15,570 bases of DNA from Desulfobacteraceae bacterium (GTDB taxonomy: Bacteria; Desulfobacterota; Desulfobacteria; Desulfobacterales; Desulfosalsimonadaceae), in assembly GCA_024636355.1 (NCBI GenBank), contig JAGXHH010000030.1, positions 1-15,570 on the forward strand, given 5' to 3'. Shown here piece by piece: positions 1-4,508 of this stretch. The translations under genes and the position numbers were made by a program. Under the pieces are notes generated by a model, which worked only from the letters and a program-made list of their open reading frames with translations, was not told the origin of the DNA and did no database searches. Each line of letters starts with the position of its first letter. Within the stretch, counting starts at the first letter, position 1.

Positions 1-262
1 ACCCTTGATTTTGATCTTCATTTTCGTTGAGATGCGCATCCATTTCGATAGCGATCCCGATCCCGATTTTAAATCGCTATCGCTATCGGGATCGCTATCG
101 GCTTTAGACAACGGAACGACATTGACCATGGCCCCCCTTTTCCAAAGTGGGGGAAAGTCAAAACCTGGCGCTTGCTGGAGTAAAGCAGATAAGGGATATT
201 TTTTAAATAAGGTTGAAGCTTCCGTGACGGGCTGAAGTCCGGAGTTTTACGGAGGGCGGCGT
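1..262. other. Gene-free left end with low-complexity repeat and a small hairpin
   Basis: I see no convincing gene here. Positions 46-106 are built from short units of the type CGATAGCGAT and GATCCCGAT in both orientations, so the two halves can partly pair with each other. Positions 132-153 form a C-rich/G-rich imperfect hairpin. Translated ORFs over the repeat give Ile/Ala/Pro or Asp/Pro periodic peptides, which is what simple repeats produce. The 13-mer TTAGACAACGGAA at about 105-117 recurs at about 948-960, hinting that this DNA shares a history with the TA upstream region. Confidence 0.55.
46..106. repeat. Low-complexity GAT/CGC repeat tract
   Basis: Alternating blocks of CGATAGCGAT, CCCGATCCCGAT and ATCGCTATCG fill about 60 bp. 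The left half, GATAGCGATCCCGATCCCGAT followed by TTTAAA, is partly complementary to the right half, so an imperfect cruciform is possible. This is direct observation; no function is assigned. Confidence 0.6.
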
Positions 263-438
263 TCAAATCGGTCCGGCAAGTTCATAGCTGGCGCTTCTTC
301 CGCCGCCCGGATTTCTTACCAGGATACCTTTTGTCACCAGGTCGGCGATATCGCGTTTTGCTGTTTCACGGGTGGTTCTGGTGATCCCCCGGTATTTGCG
401 GTTGGTCAGTCCGCCTTCGAATCCGCCGGGGCCGGCTT
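263..438 (-). pseudogene. Fic-protein C-terminal fragment (copy A)
   Basis: This minus-strand fragment encodes the last 58 residues of a Fic protein (EAGPGGFEGG to the stop) and matches the 3' end of the intact fic gene at 7530-7705 with no frame change. The part from about 312 to 438 differs at only a handful of bases. The Fic catalytic motif, the inhibitory helix and the N-terminal domain are absent; only the C-terminal winged-helix-like module is left. The upstream edge falls exactly where the ParE-type toxin gene ends, so the toxin stop codon lies at the junction. A short ORF beginning at 463 would read MSGLKKTN into the fragment, but no ribosome binding site supports it. I infer a dead duplicate left by recombination. 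Expression of a stand-alone DNA-binding peptide cannot be excluded. Confidence 0.8.
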
Positions 439-755
439 CATTCGTCTTTTTTAATCCGCTCATTTACCGCGGGTTCAAGCATTCGTTTGCCATGAATAAT
501 GGCAATCACTGTTATTTTGTTGCCATCAACCTGATAAACCAACCGGTAATTGTAAATAAGCCGCTCACGAATATTATGATCACCGTATTCCGGAACCATT
601 CGTCCGGTATAGGGGAAATCTGCTATATTTTTGGCGACTTTAAGGATTTTATCCACGACGGAACGGGCATAGAAAACGGAATCTCTTGCGATATATTCGG
701 CAATTGATTCTATATCCTCCACTGCCTCCGGCGACCAAACTAATCTGTGATCCAT
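438..755 (-). CDS. ParE/RelE-superfamily toxin of a type II TA pair
   Basis: The 105-residue product has the ParE/RelE layout. An N-terminal strand (RLVWSPEAVEDIE) leads into a helical pair with YARSVVDKIL and the FPYTGRMVPE turn. A core beta-sheet follows, with RERLIYNYRLVYQV, ITVIAIIHGKRML. Members either cleave mRNA on the ribosome (RelE branch) or poison gyrase (ParE branch); the sequence does not let me choose, though the IAEYIARDS and FPYTGR spacing leans to ParE. The start ATG at 755 lies inside the antitoxin gene (16-nt overlap), typical of translationally coupled TA operons with antitoxin first. The last residues (KKDE) and the TGA are at the join with Fic fragment A, so the native C-terminus may have been replaced. 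The core fold looks complete. Confidence 0.85.
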   Translation of the reverse strand: MDHRLVWSPEAVEDIESIAEYIARDSVFYARSVVDKILKVAKNIADFPYTGRMVPEYGDHNIRERLIYNYRLVYQVDGNKITVIAIIHGKRMLEPAVNERIKKDE

Positions 756-928
756 TTGCTTAATCGCTGCTCAACCGTTCCATGGGGAATTTCGCCTTCA
801 GATGCTGCTCTTTTCAGACCTTTATTGATCTTTTCAATCACATACAGGTGATATTGAATGTCTTCGATTGTGCAGTTATCAGGAAGGCGCTTGAGAAGCG
901 ATTGAACTTCATCTTTTGCTGTATTCAT
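740..928 (-). CDS. Small antitoxin partner of the ParE/RelE toxin
   Basis: A 62-residue protein with LPDNCTIEDIQYHLYVIEKINKGLKRA followed by GEIPHGTVEQRLSKWI, the signature of short addiction-module antitoxins that pair with ParE/RelE toxins. Such proteins bind and neutralise the toxin through a C-terminal amphipathic helix (here about residues 44-60) and often repress their own operon. The ATG at 928 has a GGAGA ribosome binding site at 939-943, 10 nt upstream, which is good support for this start. It is the first gene of a two-gene minus-strand operon and overlaps the toxin start. A promoter with a palindrome over its -35 lies at 987-1019. Confidence 0.82.
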   Translation of the reverse strand: MNTAKDEVQSLLKRLPDNCTIEDIQYHLYVIEKINKGLKRAASEGEIPHGTVEQRLSKWITD

Positions 929-986
929 GTTTTTGATTTCTCCATATTAGACAACGGAAACCACCGGCAAAAAAGTGATTTTTGAT

Positions 987-1019
987 AAAATACGATAAAT
1001 CGAATCATTATTCAATAAT
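987..1019 (-). promoter_or_regulatory. Predicted promoter/operator of the ParE-type TA operon
   Basis: Read on the minus strand there is TTGAAT (1015-1010), a 17-nt spacer and TATTTT (992-987), a plausible sigma70 promoter about 55 nt upstream of the antitoxin start. The -35 lies inside a perfect 13-bp palindrome ATTATTCAATAAT (1007-1019), well placed for autorepression by the antitoxin or TA complex. The motifs are seen in the sequence; the regulation is inferred from how type II TA operons usually work. Confidence 0.45.
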
Positions 1020-1158
1020 AACCATCTCCGGCGGTATTTATCATCTCTTCCCGTCAATTTTTTAGACGGCCACCGTGGCGGTTCCCCTCACTTTTTCGAA
1101 TGGTTTTTATGGCGGGCTGCCTTACTTTCTGACGATGCAAAGCCGGCTGTTTTGTTGG

Positions 1159-1305
1159 ATAGTGCCTGAACGAAAACCGTCTTTTTCGCCAATATCTGCG
1201 TTCGGCTCAAAATTTAATCCTCAAAATACGTCCAGTATTCCTGCGGTTAAATTTTTCGCAGGCCTTGATCTTGACGAAAAATCCTGGTTTTCGTTCGGGC
1301 ACTAT
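1159..1305. repeat. 147-bp full-length imperfect palindrome (MITE/REP-like element)
   Basis: The outer ends ATAGTGCCTGAACGAAAACC (1159-1178) and the complement of GGTTTTCGTTCGGGCACTAT (1286-1305) match with one mismatch over 20 bp. The pairing continues inwards: CTTTTTCGCCAA with its partner near 1271-1284, AAATTTAA with TTAAATTT, and AATAC with GTATT at the tip (about 1226-1238). The whole element can fold as one long hairpin. It has no transposase or clear ORF. A left-arm-like half copy is at 11231-11273. Its right edge coincides with the start of a block repeated at 7437-7482 that lacks the palindrome, which supports it being a discrete unit. Confidence 0.75.
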
Positions 1306-1350
1306 ATATGCTCCGCATTGCTACGACTGAAGTTTCCCTGATAACCAGAT
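1303..1350. repeat. Dispersed 46-bp repeat, copy 1 (copy 2 at 7437-7482)
   Basis: The stretch from ATATATGCTCCGCATTGCTAC through CTGATAACCAGA is shared almost perfectly with 7437-7482 on the same strand, with one substitution (G/A) after GCTAC. Here it sits between the 147-bp palindrome and a collapsed hicBA remnant. At the second site it lies between a PAC remnant and the fic gene. No coding meaning is apparent. Confidence 0.75.
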
Positions 1351-1354
1351 ATTG

Positions 1355-1505
1355 TGAATATCAAAGCTTGATTTTGAAAGGTATAGGGGAATGTCGGGGC
1401 AAAAGATAGGGGTGATTTTATTTCCGGCTCAGGAAATCTTCGTCAAGGGGAGTCAGCTTGGGATTTCCTGAACGCCCGGATTGGGCTTCGATCTGTTTCC
1501 GGGCA
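1355..1505 (-). pseudogene. Collapsed hicBA remnant (3' ends of hicA and hicB fused)
   Basis: Two blocks line up with the intact TA region downstream. 1355-1440 matches 8914-8999 (the tail of the MNT remnant through the 3' end of hicA, same length, diverged). 1441-1505 matches 9241-9305 (inside the 3' part of hicB) with three mismatches in 65 bp. The intervening 241 bp of hicA/hicB are missing at the 1440/1441 join, so neither gene can be made. The next bases (TAA at 1506-1508) lead straight into Fic fragment B. This is a mosaic scar of an internal deletion in a duplicated hicBA locus. Confidence 0.8.
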
Positions 1506-1508
1506 TAA

Positions 1509-1740
1509 ACCAGGATACCTTTGGCCGACCAGGCCGGCGATATCGCGTTTTGCTGTTTCACGGGTGGTCCTGGTGATCCCCCGGTATTTGCGGTTGGTCA
1601 GCCCGCCTTCGAATCCGCCGGGGTCGGCTTCAAATAGTCTGTTGAACCTTTTTCTGGCGGTCGTTCAGGTTCAGGTGGGAGAATGCTGCCACAGGCGGGC
1701 CTTGTTTTTCGCTTTTTGCACTTCGGTGCCGGAATGCCGG
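1509..1740 (-). pseudogene. Fic-protein C-terminal fragment (copy B), frameshifted
   Basis: This block matches 7585-7818 of the intact fic gene over 232 versus 234 bp. It covers the winged-helix-like segment and part of the upstream linker helix. Relative to the intact gene it lacks two bases in the TGAACCTTTTTCTGG stretch (about 1645) and one near GGGAGAATGC (about 1681), so the reading frame is broken more than once. It is joined directly to the hicBA remnant, an order that differs from the intact region, where fic lies on the other side of hicBA. Confidence 0.82.
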
Positions 1741-1887
1741 CGGGCAGAAATTCGAGGAGTTGGCGCCGGGGGGTATTCTGTTCGGTTCTGAATTTCAAAA
1801 TTGGAAACCCACCGCGCCGCCGCCTGTGCCGGTAAACGAGAAACCACTATCCTCTTGAAGCCTTGATCTGCCGATATCCGTAAGGTT

Positions 1888-1903
1888 ACGTTTACGTAAA
1901 CGT
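1888..1903. promoter_or_regulatory. Perfect 16-bp palindrome, candidate operator
   Basis: ACGTTTACGTAAACGT is an exact palindrome about 55 bp upstream of the predicted lipase -35 box. Palindromes of this ACGTTTACGT type resemble the operators of MerR/TetR-type regulators of acyl-CoA and fatty-acid catabolism (recalled, not checked). That would fit a lipase, but the regulator is not in this window. Confidence 0.4.
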
Positions 1904-1956
1904 TGAATTATCAGAGCGCTACAACAGAGAAATCGAACCGAAAAACAAGTTTTTTC

Positions 1957-1985
1957 TTGCTTAGATTGTTTTCATGCCATATTAG
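1957..1985 (+). promoter_or_regulatory. Predicted lipase-operon promoter
   Basis: TTGCTT (1957-1962), a 17-nt spacer and TATTAG (1980-1985) form a moderate sigma70-like promoter. Transcription would start near 1992, just before the AGTGATCACT palindrome at 1998-2007, which could act as a proximal operator. The match to consensus is partial, hence the modest confidence. Confidence 0.35.
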
Positions 1986-2078
1986 TATCCACTAAACAGT
2001 GATCACTACCACAATTAGAGTTTTTCCGTACTACCATTTATCGCAATCATAATCATTGCTAAAAGGGGGAGGTGCCAC

Positions 2079-3092
2079 ATGCGAAATGTGAAACGTGTAT
2101 TTTTAACCATCCTTACACTGACGGTCCTTGTTATTCCCTTCCAGGCCATGGCGGATACATCCTGCCAGACCCGGTATCCGATCGTCCTGGCACATGGTAT
2201 TGCCATGAACGATATTCCGAACGCCATCGAATACTTCAACGGCGTCAAGAAACGCCTGGAAGCAAGAGGAGCGACGGTTTTTATCGCCGAGGTTGACAAG
2301 ATTGCCGCCACCGGCACAAAGGCCTACCAGTTCGCCAATTACCTGAACAGGGAAGTTTTTTCCCGCGGGTATACCAAAGTCAACGTCATCGGCCATTCCC
2401 ACGGGGGCATCTATACCAAGTACGCTGTTACCAAATCCTCGTACGCCAGCCGCCGGTACGGCACATTCACCTGGAATCTGCCGGCCAGCCGTGTCGCCAG
2501 CATCACCCAGATCGATTCCCCGAACCAGGGTTCACCGGTGGCCGATTTCGCCATGGGGTTCAATGGCATTACCTTCGGCCTGGCCGGAATCGGCGTTGAT
2601 GCGGTGTATTCCGACATTTTCGGCGCCCTTTTCGGTGCCGGCGAATCCGATAGGTATGTGGACACCTATGCCAATGCCTATGACCTCACACTGGATGGCG
2701 CATCGGCCATCTACAGCAGTATGGGCGGCAACAATGCCATTCCCGGCATCTATTGCCAGAGTTACATGCACAAAATGAAATCCTTCCTGTGCATGGGGGT
2801 ACCGCAACTGGGGGTCGTGCAGATCCTGGCGTTGACCATGCCGATTCAATGCGGGGCGAATACCATCGGCTATCGCACCGACAAAGGCCCCCACATGCCC
2901 AGCGACGGCGTGGTCAGTAAAAAGAGCGCCCAGTGGGCCAATTACCGGGGCATGGAAGACGGCGGATGGTGGCAGTTTGCCGGTGTCGACCATTGCAATG
3001 CCACCGGTCTTCCCTATGGGCTTACCGGTTTTTTCAACGCCCCGGCCAAGTATGAAGCCATTGTAAGAGACCTGAAAGCCAGGGGGCTGTAG
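2079..3092 (+). CDS. Secreted triacylglycerol lipase (family I.1/I.2 type)
   Basis: This is a 337-residue esterase that hydrolyses acylglycerols outside the cytoplasm. Residues 1-25 form a signal peptide (basic MRNVKR, hydrophobic core, AMA cleavage). The alpha/beta-hydrolase landmarks are in order: the oxyanion strand YPIVLAHG (33-40), the nucleophile elbow GHSHGG (105-110, Ser107), the NQGSPVADF segment after strand 6, the acid DGVVS (Asp286) and the base VDHCNATG (His305). GHSHGG and NQGSPVADF are hallmarks of the Pseudomonas/Burkholderia lipases that need a dedicated foldase, and such a foldase gene follows at 3236. Length is slightly above the usual 285-320. Several cysteines suggest disulfides formed in the periplasm. 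The ATG at 2079 has the strong GGGGGAGG site. Type II secretion is likely, by family analogy. Confidence 0.93.
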   Translation: MRNVKRVFLTILTLTVLVIPFQAMADTSCQTRYPIVLAHGIAMNDIPNAIEYFNGVKKRLEARGATVFIAEVDKIAATGTKAYQFANYLNREVFSRGYTKVNVIGHSHGGIYTKYAVTKSSYASRRYGTFTWNLPASRVASITQIDSPNQGSPVADFAMGFNGITFGLAGIGVDAVYSDIFGALFGAGESDRYVDTYANAYDLTLDGASAIYSSMGGNNAIPGIYCQSYMHKMKSFLCMGVPQLGVVQILALTMPIQCGANTIGYRTDKGPHMPSDGVVSKKSAQWANYRGMEDGGWWQFAGVDHCNATGLPYGLTGFFNAPAKYEAIVRDLKARGL

Positions 3093-3115
3093 CACCTGAT
3101 TCAGATATGCCGGAT

Positions 3116-3165
3116 AAAAGCGGGAAGGCAAACCGGGTCGTCAGCAACCCGACCTTCCCGCTTTT
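3116..3165. terminator. Strong hairpin between lipase and foldase genes
   Basis: AAAAGCGGGAAGG (3116-3128) pairs perfectly over 13 bp with CCTTCCCGCTTTT (3153-3165). Inside the loop a second stem (CGGGT with ACCCG) can form. The A-run on one side and short T-run on the other make it terminator-like in both directions. It starts 24 nt after the lipase stop and lies 70 nt before the foldase start, within an expected operon. Partial termination or an mRNA-stability role could set the lipase:foldase ratio. Confidence 0.7.
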
Positions 3166-3235
3166 CCATTTCTCCGATTCCCGGCAATCGACTTCACACG
3201 AATGCATCAACCCTGATGGGTGGGAGCCCAATTAA

Positions 3236-4360
3236 ATGAAGCATACCCGAAAAAAGACAATTTGGATTTGTTCCGGACTTTTCGTCATGATGATGTTCAT
3301 GACCGCCGCGGTCCGGCTCATGCCGGATATTCGATCGGAAGAACAAATCATCGGGCAACAGGCAAATCCGGTTGTCAGCGCATCGGGCCCGGACAGCCGG
3401 GAAAACCGGTCCGCGGTAATGACATCCGGCCCCGGGCCGGTTGCATCGGCATCGGCCGGAAAAACGGCAACAATGCCCGTCGGGGCCGCGTCAGACCTGC
3501 CGGAACCGGCGGGACCGAACCCGGAAATAGTTGATGATGCCGTCAGGAATTATATTTTCGATCTGTATTTCACCCACCGGCATGCCGGTGGTAAAGAAGA
3601 ATTCCTGGCCGCTGTCACCGCACAGATCATGCAGGATTTTCCGGAAGAAACCGCCAAAGAGATCCTTGCCATTTATAACGCCTACCTGGATTGCGAACTC
3701 CGGCTCCAGGAACAGCTCCTGACCTATGAGCAGCCGGAAAATGATGCCGATATGCTCTTTATTGCAAACGACATCCATGCATTCAGACAATCTCAGCTGG
3801 GCGAAGAACTCGCCGATAACCTGTTCGGCCATGTGTACCGGCAATCCGTATATAAAATCAAAAACCGGAAAATATACGAAGACGATTCCCTTTATGGCGA
3901 AGAAAAAGAAATGCGCCTGCGCCTGCTGGCCGCCGAAATTTTCGGGGAGAAAGCCGATGAGAACCTCTATGACAAAACAGGGGAAAGCCTGTTTCAAGAA
4001 AAACGGCTTCTTTATAAAAAAGATTTCGAAGAAATGACGGAGGCGGAAAAGAAGGCGAAAATCAGGGAATTCCGGGCGGAATACCTTTCGGCCGAAGAAA
4101 TTCGAAGCATTGAAGCCGCAGAAGAGCAAATGGCATCCGCCCGGAGACGGGACCTGAGTTACACGGAACAGGAAACGGCCATCCGAAATATGCCGGATCT
4201 TTCGGAAGCGGAAAAACAGGAAAAAATCAGGTTGCTCCAGGATCAGCTCTATGGTGACAGGGCAGAGGCCATCCGGGAGGATCAAGCATTCGCCCGCCGG
4301 CATAATGAAAACATGCAGCAGGCAATCGAAGCCGTGAAATCGCTACCGGATCATCCCTGA
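3236..4360 (+). CDS. lifO: Lipase-specific foldase (Lif, lipase chaperone)
   Basis: The 374-residue protein should be an inner-membrane-anchored steric chaperone that folds the upstream lipase in the periplasm. Residues 8-29 form a single membrane anchor after a basic N-terminus. Residues 33-98 are a Pro/Ala/Gly/Ser-rich flexible linker. From about 103 comes the helical foldase domain, opening with VRNYIFDLYFTHRHAGG, a variant of the family signature RxxFDYxLSAxGE. It continues as long charged helices (LRLLAAEIFGEKADENLYDK and LSEAEKQEKIRLLQDQLYGDRA), the pattern of Lif micro-domains wrapped round the lipase. The ATG at 3236 is preceded by GGGAG at 3222-3226. Its position right after a family I lipase is the classical arrangement. 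The signature differs from consensus, with one extra residue between Arg104 and Phe108-Asp109, but the family call is firm. Confidence 0.86.
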   Translation: MKHTRKKTIWICSGLFVMMMFMTAAVRLMPDIRSEEQIIGQQANPVVSASGPDSRENRSAVMTSGPGPVASASAGKTATMPVGAASDLPEPAGPNPEIVDDAVRNYIFDLYFTHRHAGGKEEFLAAVTAQIMQDFPEETAKEILAIYNAYLDCELRLQEQLLTYEQPENDADMLFIANDIHAFRQSQLGEELADNLFGHVYRQSVYKIKNRKIYEDDSLYGEEKEMRLRLLAAEIFGEKADENLYDKTGESLFQEKRLLYKKDFEEMTEAEKKAKIREFRAEYLSAEEIRSIEAAEEQMASARRRDLSYTEQETAIRNMPDLSEAEKQEKIRLLQDQLYGDRAEAIREDQAFARRHNENMQQAIEAVKSLPDHP

Positions 4361-4389
4361 AATAATTGTAGTCGATTTCTTGCTTTTGC

Positions 4390-4484
4390 CGTCATTCCGG
4401 CGGAGGCCGGAATCCAGTGATTTTAGAAACTTGTAGATTGCGACTGACGCCTTGTACCCCTTGCCGGCCTTCGCCGGAATGACG
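4390..4484. repeat. Inverted-repeat element in the convergent lifO/kinase intergenic region
   Basis: CGTCATTCCGGCGGAGGCCGG (4390-4410) is the inverted repeat of CCGGCCTTCGCCGGAATGACG (4464-4484) with one mismatch in 21 bp, separated by 53 bp. Each arm is itself a small GC hairpin. Elements of the form GTCATTCCGG...CCGGAATGAC are a common dispersed intergenic type in many bacterial genomes. Lying between two convergent genes, it may also serve as a bidirectional terminator. It has no coding capacity. Confidence 0.75.
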
Positions 4485-4508
4485 AATACGGGACTTTTTA
4501 CGAATTCA

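Larger units (their letters stand above)
1741..2078. other. Intergenic region upstream of the lipase gene
   Basis: There is no gene in this 338-bp stretch. It contains a perfect 16-bp palindrome (1888-1903), a plausible plus-strand promoter (1957-1985), a perfect 10-bp palindrome AGTGATCACT (1998-2007) just downstream of it, and a strong ribosome binding site GGGGGAGG at 2065-2072, six nt before the lipase ATG. The long leader of about 85 nt leaves room for post-transcriptional control, but I see no recognisable riboswitch. Confidence 0.5.

Noticed and set aside
1075..1341. 88-codon plus-strand ORF over the palindromic element
   Set aside because: No ribosome binding site or domain; more than half of it is the 147-bp palindrome.
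263..2000. CRISPR-like array from the repeated Fic and hic blocks
   Set aside because: Repeats are long, irregularly spaced and coding-derived; no short regular repeat-spacer pattern exists anywhere in the window.
1998..2007. AGTGATCACT as a CRP-type site
   Set aside because: Only a 10-bp palindrome without the TGTGA-N6-TCACA spacing; kept as a note in the lipase upstream region only.
3491..4303. 270-codon minus-strand frame rich in Phe
   Set aside because: Antisense to lifO; Phe richness is the complement of the GAA/AAA codons of the charged foldase helices.
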